Origin: Orthonyx spaldingii | Taxonomy: Eukaryota > Chordata > Aves > Passeriformes > Orthonychidae | Assembly: GCA_013397795.1 (NCBI GenBank) | Contig: VZTJ01002641.1 | Location: 1 to 64,000 of the forward strand | Direction: 5' to 3' | DNA length: 64,000 bases | Part shown: in pieces, positions 48,602 to 60,200 of the stretch | Layout: each line of letters opens with the position of its first letter | Numbering within the stretch: position 1 is the first letter of the stretch | Position numbers and translations under genes: made by a program | Notes under the pieces: generated by a model | What the model was told of the DNA's origin: nothing | The model's input: the letters and a program-made list of their open reading frames with translations, nothing else | Databases searched by the model: none

Positions 48602-51600
48602 AATTGTGATTATACTGAACGCACACAGGTGAGTCTCACCTACTGCTTTAATATCAGCATGAAGATCACCCTTGAGAAGTCTTTCTTTTTCACAAATTCT
48701 CCATTTTCCAAGCTTTCAGACTTTGAAAAACAGCTTGTCTTTTGTGGCAACAATACACAATCACGAGAATTTTATATATAATATAAATTATATATGAAGG
48801 TATCCTTCATTCTGCTGCAGTACTTACTCAATTATCACCAATAAGCAGGAGCACTAGGTTGTCTGAAGAACCAGGCCTTACTGAGGTAATTGAATTTGGG
48901 CTACTTGAGGCTCTGTAATAATAAACGTGTGAATGCTTTCTGTTTCTTCTGGGTATGGTGACAGAGTGTAGACTTTTTCTCACCCGAATGACGTGGGTTA
49001 TGATTTTCCTGGTCTGGGGCGTTCTGTAGTTTGTTTGGGATTTCTTTTTCTTTTGGATAGTTGACAGAAACTTCGTTTCACCTTTTCTTTTTTTAATTTT
49101 TTTTTTTTAGTTTAGAAATATATTTGTAATTCTGAAGATAAAACCTGAAGATAAAGCATACAGTAAGCAACAAGTTAAGTGGCATAAGGCTTCCCTGGTA
49201 GAGGGAAGTAATTAAGTTAAACACTACTCCATTCAGTAAACTTTAGAAACTCTGATAGCATCCTGTTCCTTTGAACATTTTTTTTTCCGTTAGTCTTTAT
49301 GTATTATTCTAGAAGGAGAAAAGAGTGCTTCAGTGAAAAAAAAAAAGTGGAGAAAGCTATCTTACTAAAAGTGTTATATGTAATTCCAAAATCCTGAGAC
49401 TTTAAACAGTTTTTATTAGTCTTTTGCCATTTAATTCTTTTGTCTCTTAAATGAAAGCTAAGAGTTTGGGTTTTTTTCTCTAATCACAGGACTTCTACTC
49501 CCAGTGAGGGAGCAGTAATAAGAAAGATGAGAAAGGATTACAAAAGCCATAAGACAATCTTCAGCACTTTTACTGAATGCAGAGTCATCATAGCCAAAAC
49601 CAAAGAACTGAAGTGGAAGGAGCTATGCTGTCATGTGATCACATTAAAACTTTGCAGAAGGCAGGTAAGATACGCCCCTGTTCTCATTAGCACAGAGGCA
49701 GAGACTTCAATCTGTGTGCATTGGACATACCTAACAGTAGAGAATCTGAATGAATGTGCATATTCACTCTCCTAAATTTTAAGAGTCCATACACATGTTG
49801 GTGGAACACCATCTAAGACAGCACAAGCAAATGTACCCTGGAATTGCCAAATGCATCATAATCCTACTGTTTTTCTAGTGCCTCAAGTGATAGGCATTCT
49901 TTACTTCTGCATGGGAATCATTTTCATCCAGAGCTGTAAACCACTTCATTAGAAGCATCCGGTGGCACCAATGAGAGGAGCTCCTGAGCTATGAGTCATC
50001 TCATGTATCTTTTTAGTCCTGTAAGTACATACATTTTGAGACTGGTAATAATAGAGTTAAAATGGCTTTTTCAGCTGACATTGTGTCACACCAGAGGAGT
50101 TCAAAGATGAACTTCTGAGTGTGACTTTTTAACAGCAGATTTGTTCTGCAAGGCATTGCCACAAAGGACTCATCAGGGTTATATTACAACTTGAATAATA
50201 TTTCCAGAGGCAAAACACATACATACATACATTTAGAAGTGAAAGTAGCCTAAAATATATTGGTGTATAGAATATGAATTTCAAAGTTGAAAAGAATAAT
50301 CATAAGTGATTTTTAATTTCAGTTATGATTCAGCAATTGTTAATATATTTCCAAATACTTCTGTTCTCAGTAAGCTGTGGGAGGATTATACAAAGATAAC
50401 TTATTCTAATTGAGTTTTACCTTTCTATAAAAATTAATTTAAAAATTATTAATGAAGAGAAGAATGTGCACAGCATATCAGTAGGGAAAAATCTACAGAG
50501 TTAATGTAAAATTTTTCCAACAATAACTGATACCAACTTATCCTGGCTGATCTATGAATTTTATTTCAGGTTTTGTAAACCTCAGAAATGCCAGGGGAAA
50601 AAAACCTGCATCTTTTCATTTTACATTGTTTTAGCTTCCGCGATAGTGTGTTTTGCCTTCTTTTGGTTGTGAGAGTTACTGGAATCGATAGTTAACTGTA
50701 TTGTAGGATTCCAATTTCTAGTGTCAGAATTAGTTTACTGTAAGTGTTGGATTTTGATTGATTTAGCCACAAATTAGAGTTAGTACCACTAAAACAGTTT
50801 TTTATAAGAAAAAAATTATTTGTTTTTTAAATAGCTCATATAAGAAGAACAATAAATTGTATGTGAGAGCTGTAGAGCTTTAGAAAACATACTGCTAAGG
50901 GTTGCATAGTTATTCACTGGACAATTATGTTTCAGATAAAAATGTTAAACAGTCTACTTTGATGATAATGGATCATTCTGACTATTGAGTTTACTTATAT
51001 TTCTCAGTTTGACTCACAGGGTTTGAAACGAGTCTGTCAGAGGGAAATGTGATCTCTCCATGTGGACCCTATTCCCGTGCTTGACAACATTTAATGTGTT
51101 TGTCCTTACATAAGCCTCGTGGGTAGTGTTAAGTCCAGTGAAACACAAAGTGGCTCACCTGAGATAACCTAGGAAAAAAGTTACATTTGACTATTCTTTT
51201 CTAGTTTTTTCTGCCCCGTGCCAGGTTCTTTTTGATTCCAAGGATAAAGCTGAGTAGGTAGAAAAGGCTACTTAGGGTGCACTGAAAAAGCCAGAGGCAT
51301 TCCTGTTGACCTTTATTACTCTACATTCTTTTAGGAGAGAGCAAACCCTGCCCTTTGTACAGACATTATGTTTGGACTTGGCTTGGGAAGCATGTGAGTT
51401 GCAGTCTCTGGCACACAGTGCAGATTGGAGGTGAGCATCTGAGGCAGCAGACAGCTCTGTGAACACAGTCATTTTGATGAAAACAAATGGTTGAGCACTG
51501 TTATACATTGGCATTGTTGGAAATTAGATTCCAAGTATAAGTGACCTGAAAGACTGCTGTTCAAGTTTTATTGTCCTCTAGGACTTCTGCAAAGGATTTG

Positions 51601-52234
51601 CTTGTTTGTAGATCCCTAGGGGCTTCATGGTTACAGATCTCCTTGTTTTGCAGCTAGTGTATCAACTATGAAAACGGTTTTTTTTCAAGGCAAAGCTTCT
51701 TACAGAGGTGTCTTTTCTAGGTTTACGAAAAAGACTGTCCAGCTTTACTGTAAAAGTGATGTGCTCACTTCTACATTTGAACTGCCCTGGGATTTTCAAA
51801 CGGGAAATAAAATTTCAGTTATAGTTTTGTATTGATACACACTTCTTTTAAACATGCTTGAAAGTTTCATAAAATTATTTCAAGCTTGTCATAAAGTTGT
51901 AAAGAGAAAGCTTATTAATTCTAAGTTACACTGAGTCTTTTTCTTCTCTCAGTTATACACTCTTGAGGATGCTGGTGCTTCGCTAGCATAATGCATCAAG
52001 CCAGGGGCAGTGCAGGTGTTAATTACATTTTTAAAAGTAATTATTAAATAGTTTTTACTTCACACAGAGACTATGAACTCCATGCAGTAAGTTAATTGGA
52101 CTTAGTAGTAGGAAAATAAAAGAATAAATCTGGATTGCAGAAGGCACTGCCAGAAATCTGTGACTAGAGTGACTGGAAAATAAATAATATTCTTTTCACA
52201 CACCTTTCTTAGTCACTGTTTCACGTAATCTTGC

Positions 52235-52302
52235 TAAGGGAGATTGGACTAGATGTCCTTTTAAAGTTCTCTTCCAATCCAACCTATTCTATGATGATTC
52301 TA
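52235..52302 (+). mobile_element. CR1 LINE 3'-end scrap, plus orientation
   Basis: Reads AAGGGAGATTGGACTAGATG, then CTTCCAATCCAACC and TATTCTATGATGATTCTA, the 3' terminus of CR1 with its short terminal repeats. It is in the opposite orientation to the other CR1 pieces. Confidence 0.85.
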
Positions 52303-52739
52303 AATGGGCATGGACAAGCCTCCTGCATCATCTAGTACATACCAGTTTTATCAGTGCAGTATAATTCATCACTATTTCTGCAGCTCCTCTGCAGCCTCAT
52401 TCTCCAGCAGTGAAAGAGGAAACAGTTCCTAGGCAGTTCTCATGACAGTGCACTAATTTTTCCAGCAGTTGTGTACTGCAGAAGTTGCTCTTCCCACTGA
52501 AACTCTGTGAATCATGTATTTCCTTCCTTGTAGGAAAAAAGAAAAATTGCCCATGCATTACCCATTAAAACCTTTGCACTGTTTAACAGACCCTCAAAGC
52601 ATGTTCTGTGATGTCTTGGGTAGAAGAAGGACAGATGTTACTACTGAAGAAAGAGAGAACCTTGCAAGGAAAGGGCATCCCTGTATACAGTCACAAATAA
52701 AACAATAAATTTTATCTCATTGGCAGACTGGGTGATGAA
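52303..52739. other. Intergenic, nothing recognised
   Basis: Unique-looking sequence between a CR1 scrap and an LTR; a 64-codon frame at 52514-52708 has no motif. Confidence 0.45.
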
Positions 52740-53133
52740 TGTGCTGGTTTTGACTGGGATAAAGTTAAATTTTTTCACAGCAGCTGGTATGGGACTGTGC
52801 TTCAGATTTGCTGAAAACAGTACTGATAATACACAGATGTTTTAGTTACTGCTAAGCAGTGCTTATACAGTATCAAGGCCTCTTCTACACCTCACCCCAT
52901 CCCACCAGCTATCCCAGGGAGGGTTGAACACCTGCCTGCCAATGGAAAGTGGTGAATGAATCCTTTTTTTGCTCTGCTTGTGTGCGTGGCTTTTGCTTTC
53001 CCTATTAAACTGCTTTTATCTTGAGCCACAAGTTTTCTCAATTGTATTCCTCTGATTCACTTTCCCATTCCACTGTGGGGGGAGGAATGAGCGGCTATGG
53101 AGCTGAGTTGCCAGCTGGGGTTAGACTGTGACA
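52740..53133 (+). mobile_element. Internally deleted solo LTR of the avian ERVL-like family
   Basis: Begins TGTGCTGGTTTTGACTGG and ends GGGGTTAGACTGTGACA. The middle promoter segment is missing: the text jumps from CCACCAGCTATCCCAGGG to TTGAACACCTGCCTGCCAAT. The 3' part has CCTATTAAACTGC, the polyadenylation region of this family. Closest relative in the window is the LTR at 23539-24149. No internal viral sequence adjoins it. Confidence 0.75.
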
Positions 53134-54990
53134 TGACCTTTCAGCTACCTTATTTCACTTCTTTTTTTTTTTTTTTTTAAATTGAATTTCTTTTCATGTA
53201 CTTTTTGGTGCTGCTAAGTTGATATCAGAAGAAAGGGGGACATTTTTACTATCTACATTTTCCTAAAACACATACTGTGTAACATTGTGAACACTCAAAA
53301 AATCCACACTTGGAGATTTTCAGAAGAGAAACTTTTCAAAAGAGACAGAATCTTGTAATGGCAACCCGAAGTCAACTGAAGCCAGAAGCATCACACTTTC
53401 CAATTCTTTGTCTGCCAAGTATGCAGCTTATCTGATTCACAGTATGACTGTCCACCTTTAGTCCTGAACAGAAATCCTCTGTAGTTCAAAAAAATTAAAA
53501 TTCTGGGCTTTTAAAAAAGGAAGCAAAGTACAAAAGGGAGATCTCTCACAAAAGGACTGAATTTCTTTGGGAACTGAGCAAGCATTTCTCCAGAAGATTT
53601 CTACTGAGAGCAGCAGGGCTATCAAGTAGCACTTTTATGTCTCTTATTCAGATAAGGCCTTTGTGCAGTGTTTGCTGCATTTTCCCACTTACAAGAGAAG
53701 CTAGAAAATGTTCTTGCACATCTGTTTCTTTCTCTCTTGGTGTTACCTATCTGCAATAGCTTTTGCCATTTTTTATGCGTGCGAATGTGAATATTATCTG
53801 AATGAAAAAGTACAGTCATCAATTGTAGTTCTTATTGGAAAAGATGAGATAGGAAATGTGAATATCATCCCTAATGCTGTTTATACTGTGTTTTTCTCCT
53901 TTATCATTCTTCTTCCTTCACAGACCTAGAGGGAAAATGCTGCCTGTAGAATACATTTAGAATGTGAACTACAGGCACAAAAACCTGCCTTGTTGGAAAC
54001 ACGCAGTTTTTCACAGTTTGAGGTAGCAGTTTTACTGTCGGTAGGCACTGATTAGAAAGCAGGCAGGAATGTGCTTGGGGTCATACTAAACAGTGGTGTG
54101 TGATTTGCTGTCCTATTAGCAATGGTTGAATCTTGCCCAAAGTCCATGTACTTCTGGCATGGCTGAACTTTGACTTGAGTGCAGGTTTGGGTCTGTATCT
54201 GGAAAACAGGGTAGACATATCTAAACTAGGCATGTTTATATAAAACCCAGCTAGCAACGAATATGCAAATCAGGCTTAAATTGAAAGAAAAATCCTTTCT
54301 CCAATGCAAGATTAACTTTTTGAATGATAATGTCAAGTCATTAGTTTTCTTTCACAGATATCAGTAACTGCCCTAGGGCACAACTCCACTGGAAAAAAAC
54401 CCCTCCTTTCTACAGGTTCTGCCTCATTATCCTTAGGTAACTTCACGACTGATAGGGATATACTGACCTGCAAGCTTGCAGGATTCAGTGACAGTAGAGA
54501 GTAGATGGGTGGTGGCAGCTGTTTTGTTTTGTGAAGGTAGGTGATCTCTCCTTAGCTGGAAGATAAATTGACTTTTATCACAGTCTGTCTTCCCGTAAAC
54601 ATATTTTTAAGTCAGTTTCTGTTTTTCAATTCAGTAAGCTCTGTTAAGCTAACAAGAAATGCACATACCTGCAGTGAAACTTTGGTGGGTTAAATTTGTG
54701 TATACCAGAAATCACTGAGACATACTAAGAAAAAGCTTTCTCTTTTAGAGACAACCAAGAATAACATATATCTTAAAATCATACCAAATCCACCCTTCTC
54801 TGAGTTCTCACCAAATCTTGTTACGGATGTTTTTTATTAGAAAATAATAAATTGGAAAATAAAATTGGATGTGTTTTGACTTTGTTTTCCACTTTGTGCT
54901 ACACTTTATGTAGGCACAGTTATGCTTTCTGGCTAAGCAAGTTCATTTCTGAACCTCAGCTCTGTCTAATGAGCCAACAGAATATCCTAT
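53134..54990. other. Intergenic, nothing recognised
   Basis: AT-rich. A 73-codon hydrophobic frame at 53708-53929 has no family motif. A poly-T run lies at about 53162-53178. Confidence 0.45.
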
Positions 54991-55340
54991 TCATAGAATA
55001 ACAGAATCCTTTAGGTTGGAAAAGATCTCTTGAGATCATCAAGTCCAATCCTTGACTGATCACCACATTGTCAACTAGGCTATCGCACTTAATGGCACTT
55101 CCAGTCATTTGTTGAACACCTGCAGGGATGATCACCCTGCCACCTCCCTGAGCAGTCCATTCCAATGTTTAACAACCCTCTCCGTGAAGAAATTTCTTTT
55201 CATGTCTCAATTCATTTTGATGTCCAAAACTGGTACACCATTGCGTTTCCTCTATTCATGACACAAATCCTTATTGGAAAAGAGTCAGCCATCTTGGGAT
55301 AACTTAATCATTCCCTGACACTTGTTGTAAATTGTGTATC
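54991..55340 (-). mobile_element. CR1 LINE 3'-end fragment
   Basis: Plus strand begins TCATAGAATAACAGAATCC, TTTAGGTTGGAAAAGATCTC, then ATCATCAAGTCCAATCC, and later CCGTGAAGAAATTTCTTTTC: reverse complement of a CR1 3' region. Minus orientation, moderately old. The 5' limit is approximate. Confidence 0.88.
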
Positions 55341-56275
55341 TCCTGATTTCCAGCTCCAAACAACAGCACAGTCTCTGGTTGCAAATATCCCTACAGCCAG
55401 GCTGCGTTTGGACACTATATACCAGCAGGTTAGGAATCAAGTCACTCATAGCTGGTTGGTCCATGCATAGTAGGCACTAGGAACACACTTTTAAACTGTA
55501 GTTCTCTTGTTTGTGTTTGTCTTTGAAACTGCAGAGAAATTCCTGGGAGTACAATGTATGGTAGTATTTTAAACAGATGAGAATCTGATGGCATTACAAT
55601 AAATAATGTACTCTTTTGTGTGTAGTTTTCAACCAGGTTTAGAATCCTAGTATGTTTTGTTATTACACTGGATGCTCACACTTTTACTCACTGCATCCTT
55701 TCCTTTTAAAGTTACATTCCTTCAAAAATAGATTTTAAAGGCATCTTCCTTCAAAAACAGATCAGCAACCCATGCTAGCTTTATTTTTTCTGAGCTTACT
55801 ATTTCTTCTTTTAGGTGGGACATGTCTAAATGTAAGTGTTCCAGTTGTTTTTAAAAATGCTAAAATTATCCCTATAGAGTGCAATGTGCTTGCACTCCAT
55901 ATACTGCAACAAAGTTTTGGCGTAAAAAGCTCAGAATGCAACAAGACTTTATAGTGCACTGTATAAAGTACTGAATACTTTCATGAAGATAACAGCATTC
56001 ACTCATTGCTTAGACAAGCTCATTTTGACTGCTGACCTGTAAGACAAAAGGAGAGGTTATCATTCTCTGGAGACATCTAAAGAACTGTGTATGTAGTTTT
56101 AAATATGAAAAACTGTTCTTGATCTTTACTGGAAGATACCGTATCTTAGGGTGTTTTGGAAGATTTGGTTTTTTGAGTGGAGGATTTACCACTGGTTGTG
56201 GTAAATCATAGATTTAGTAAAATGTCGTAGTCATAACCTCAGTGCTCCTAGTAACTGAATTTTACTGACAATATT
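55341..56275. other. Intergenic, nothing recognised
   Basis: AT-rich. A 60-codon frame at 55772-55954 begins with a leucine-rich stretch resembling a signal peptide but lacks any supporting gene structure. Confidence 0.4.
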
Positions 56276-56700
56276 GAATCATAGAATGGTTTGGGTTAGA
56301 AGGAATCTTACAGATCACCTAGTTCCAAACCTGCCATGGGCAGGGACACCTTGCTGTAGACTAAAGCCCCATTCAACCTGGCCTTGAACACTTCCAGAGA
56401 CAGGGAGTCCCCAACTTCTCTGGCCATCTTGTTCCTGTGCCTTGTCACCCTCACAGTAAAAAAATTTCTTCCTAATATCCAATCTAAACCTGCTCTGTTT
56501 CAGTTCAAAGCCATTCCCCCTTGTTCTGTCCCTGCACACCCTTGTCAAAAGTCCCTCACCAGCTCTTTTGGAAGCTCCCTTCAGGTACTGAAAGATCATA
56601 GTAAGGTCTCCCCTGAACCTTCCCTTCTCCAGGCTGAACAACCCTAGCTCTCGGCCTGCCTTCAGAGGAGAGGTGCTCCAGCACACTTGATGCCATGATG
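56276..56700 (-). mobile_element. CR1 LINE 3'-end fragment, well preserved
   Basis: Plus strand begins GAATCATAGAATGGTTTGGG, then CCTGCCATGGGCAGGGACAC, CAACCTGGCCTTGAACAC, TTCTTCCTAATATCCAATC, CAGGCTGAACAACCC and GAGAGGTGCTCCAGCAC. This is the canonical CR1 3' part in reverse complement, about 425 bp and the least decayed CR1 in the window. A 123-codon minus-strand frame inside it is incidental. Confidence 0.93.
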
Positions 56701-56932
56701 ATTGTTTTGCCTTTTATATATCTTCTATATATACTCAATATTTTTAGCATACATAGTTGTAATTCTTTTAGCCTGATATTTTAACTTGGCCCTGGTATTC
56801 TGCTAGGCAAGAACACCAGACATCCTAAAGGCCTCACAGCTAGAGGCTGGAAAGTCCTACGCTATCCTGAAGAACCAAGGCTTCAACCTTCTTTCTGGAA
56901 CATATTTTGTAAACTAAGTTTAGGCCCCATCC

Positions 56933-57261
56933 TGTTGCTCTCCTGTTTCCTCAGTGGGCTCCTAGCCGGTAAAGACAGACGTACAAGTTGTGTTTATCAG
57001 AGTCCTTTTATTCTTCCCTCAGCAAGGAAGAGCTGGATCACGAGATGAGTAGTGGAAACGTGGCCAGATCTCTCCCCCCTCTCGCCTCCCTCTTTTATCC
57101 CTCTCCTCCTGGTGGGTAGGGCGAGAGCCCAGCTAATAGACAAATGACGAGCCCGTGACATGTGGCCAGTCCTGGGTGAACAGGGGAGGGATAAGTGGAA
57201 TGCAGAGCAGTGAGTGGCCAGGCCAGGCCAGGATGTTCCTGGTGGCCAGCACACTACCACA
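56933..57261 (-). mobile_element. Solo retroviral LTR with intact ends and 6-bp target duplication
   Basis: Read on the minus strand, the 329-bp element begins TGTGGTAGTGTGCTGG and ends GAGAGCAACA. GGATGG lies directly on both sides (57262-57267 and 56927-56932), a perfect 6-bp target-site duplication. Inside, in order, are a TATA box (GGGATAAAAGAGG, 57093-57099) and a polyadenylation signal AATAAA (57008-57013) with the U5 part following. Length, TG...CA ends and 6-bp duplication fit an alpha/beta-like (class II) endogenous retrovirus. No viral genes remain, so recombination between two LTRs removed the interior. Family name is not determined. Confidence 0.88.
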
Positions 57262-57267
57262 CCATCC

Positions 57268-60200
57268 GGGGGTAAGTACTTTAGAATGGGGAGATGTCAT
57301 GCCATCCATTTAAGTTTCCCATTGGGGAATCTTTGTCAGATATACTAATTTGTAAAGTTTATAAAAACTGTGTACACATTACGCGCGGTGTGCATTTCCA
57401 CATATTCTACCTTTTCGAGTGGTGCACCATAAAGAACCTTATTAAAAATCAAAGTAAAAACCCTTTTATCCTCTAACCATGTCTGGCTCATAATTCTAGG
57501 ACCAAGAGAAAGGCATCAGGCTGCTAACCTTGGTGGCTCTCCTCTACTCTCACTCCAGCAGGTCTACATCCTTCCTGCGCTGTGGATCCTGCAGTGCATG
57601 CAGTCCTCTGGGTAGGCACTTGCAAGTGCAAAGTAGAGGGGCAGAATCCCCTCTCAACCTACTGGCCACGCTGCTTTTGATGCATCCCAGGTTGGTTTTC
57701 TGGGCTGTGAATGCACATTTCCTCTTGATAGCAAGATGCAAAATGATGAACAATAGTCATATTACTAGATTGAGAAATGTGAATGTTTTAACATGGTCTG
57801 TGTGATTTTTTGCTGTTATTTCTGATTATGGTTACATCAACTCAACTTTTGAAACCATTATTCGTCTCTCATGCCTATTATAGGTTAGATGGTGACAGTG
57901 TTAGGTGAATTTAAAACACTTTAAAATAATTTAAAACAATTTAAAATCTGAGAGGATGTTGAATACTGAATGTGGCAAAGAGCTGTTTTTGTTGCAATCA
58001 ATACAAAGTGAGATGGCCTTAGAAACAATGACTTGATTCTTCCTTGTAAAGATTAAAGTGCATTATTTCAAACACTTGAATGCTACAGTTAATCCTAGCA
58101 TACCTACCTAAATGCTACTGAGGACATTCTTGTAATCTGGTAATTAGCAAAGCTTTAGTTATCTAATTGTAGTTGACAATTCCAGAGTTCTAGTGATGGT
58201 GATAAATACATTTTGAAAAATTACAGTACAGGAGCTTTTGAGAGCTTTAATTTCTTTTAAGGAGGAAAAAAAATTCAAAAGTCTGGGTCAGATGTTTAAA
58301 GTTTGATTGGCACAGCATGCTGAAGTGCTAGATGCTTCATGTTGTATGCAGCATCTAGCAAAAAGGAGATAGTGGGAAAGGTAGGGAAACTACTTTTGGG
58401 AAGAAAATAGTTGTGTATCTCAATGTTTTTTGGTGTGCCTAATTATTTCTCTTTTTTTTTTTTCTTTCCCTCTTGTGTCTGTACAAACCACCATGAATTA
58501 AATTCTCTTCATGGTGAGAAAAATTGAGACTTGAGAAAGTTATTCCTTATGGTAAGACTCATGTCCTTTTTTCCTGTTTTTGCTTTGACTACATTCTCTC
58601 TCTGTGTACAATCCAATTGTTCTAGAATTTGTCTCAATTGTTTATTTTGTAGAAGCAAAGAATTTGTGTACTCCCGCACATAAAAATCTGCTCATCTATC
58701 ATTATGCCGAATTCAGTACTACAGTCTGCAGTGTGCATATGTTTTTATGCTTGTAGTCTCTCATCATTTGTATCTTTTCAGGTCTCACATTCCCCCTCCC
58801 AATAAGGGATTGTCTTTATTCTTCCCTCTCCCGCAGGACTGTCATGAGACTCTTTAGAGCTTTGTTCTTTTAATAGACTCCTTTCTGTCCTAGGTTCAAA
58901 AACGCATTTATTTTTGTACCTATTTTGCTTTGTGAATTTTTTTCATTGTTTTGGTACCTATGCTTGTACAGACACTTCAGAATATATTGGTTTTCTTAAG
59001 GAAGAAGGTAAAACACACCTTCTTTTGTCTCTCTAATATAAAATACATAACCAGATATTGCACGCTCAAGGTAAAAGTTATTGATACCAACATTACAACT
59101 AAAGTGCACTTTCTACCTTTATAATTAGAGTAGATACAGAGATCTCTCCTAGGAATTGACCCTGACCTGAGTTGGTTGATGGGTGAGAAATTGTGAAATG
59201 ACATCCTCTCAATGTGCAAAGTGGGATACAATCGCGAAGTGGGATGGCACTGAAATGGTACTAGTTCTTGTACCACATCAGGCTGCAGTCCTATCCCTGT
59301 CTCTCCACCCCTTCTGAAGTAGCTTTCACATTTGTTACAGCATAATTGAAGATTAATTGGGTGAAAGAGGAAAGAGGCAGACTGAAAAAGGGCATGAATC
59401 TGTGGCCACGTGAGCAGAGCACTTACTGGGGAGTGACTGGAAATACTCTAAATCCATTTATGTATTTTGCTTAGTAACGGTTCTTGAAACAGAATCAGGA
59501 ATCAAATTTTTTATTTCATTTCATATTTCAGGTTTTACTTTTAGAGTGAAAATGTTATCAGTAGGTACCAACTCATGTTTTTCCTGTGATGGAAACATTT
59601 TTCAGCCCTTTCACTGAAAAAGCAGAAGCAAGCAGAAGCAAAACGGGAAGCAGAAGAAGCCCCGTTAGCAGGGGAAGTTGCTGAGCCAATGCCCCGAGGT
59701 GTTCAAGGCACTCTGGGTAACTCCAGCACCTCTGGGTAACTCCCGTCATTGCATAAGCATTTCATCTAATGACAGTTTAATTAATAACAAACCACAGACC
59801 AGGAAAAGGGCCTTGTGAGGTTAAATCCCTTTCATGTTCCTGCCAGCCCCTGAATCTCAGCTGTTGAGCAGGGGCTTGGCAGCGGTGGGGAGGCCTCACC
59901 TGCAAGGTGAGACAGGGGCTCACACATTCCCCGGGGGAGGAGAACCTGAAGCAGTGTCTGAGCCTCACAGGAGCGTCCTACCTGCTGATCCTGAACTCTG
60001 GCTTCGAGGACTCTCTGCAGGGTTATCCCCCAGCTGTCCTGCATGGAGCTAGTGTTAGGAGACTGGCTGCCCTTGGGAAGGGAGCTGGTTCTTAGCAGTG
60101 CTAAAAAACCCACCTTGGGACACAGAGGCATGTGCAGGGGGATTATAGTGCAATCTGACTGGGGACGTGAGTACCTCAGTCCCATCAAAATGAACGTGTG

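Larger units (their letters stand above)
44661..52234. other. Upstream intergenic, no gene recognised
   Basis: AT-rich sequence with short chance frames only. Contains a TA-rich run (about 45040-45075), a purine tract (45719-45787), a small direct duplication (48549-48601) and A/T homopolymers. No exon of a neighbouring gene could be supported. Confidence 0.5.

Noticed and set aside
53708..53929. Hydrophobic 73-codon plus-strand frame as a small membrane protein
   Set aside because: Hydrophobicity is expected from T-rich DNA; no splice sites, motif or promoter supports it.
56315..56686. 123-codon minus-strand frame
   Set aside because: Lies entirely inside a CR1 3' fragment, which is non-coding.
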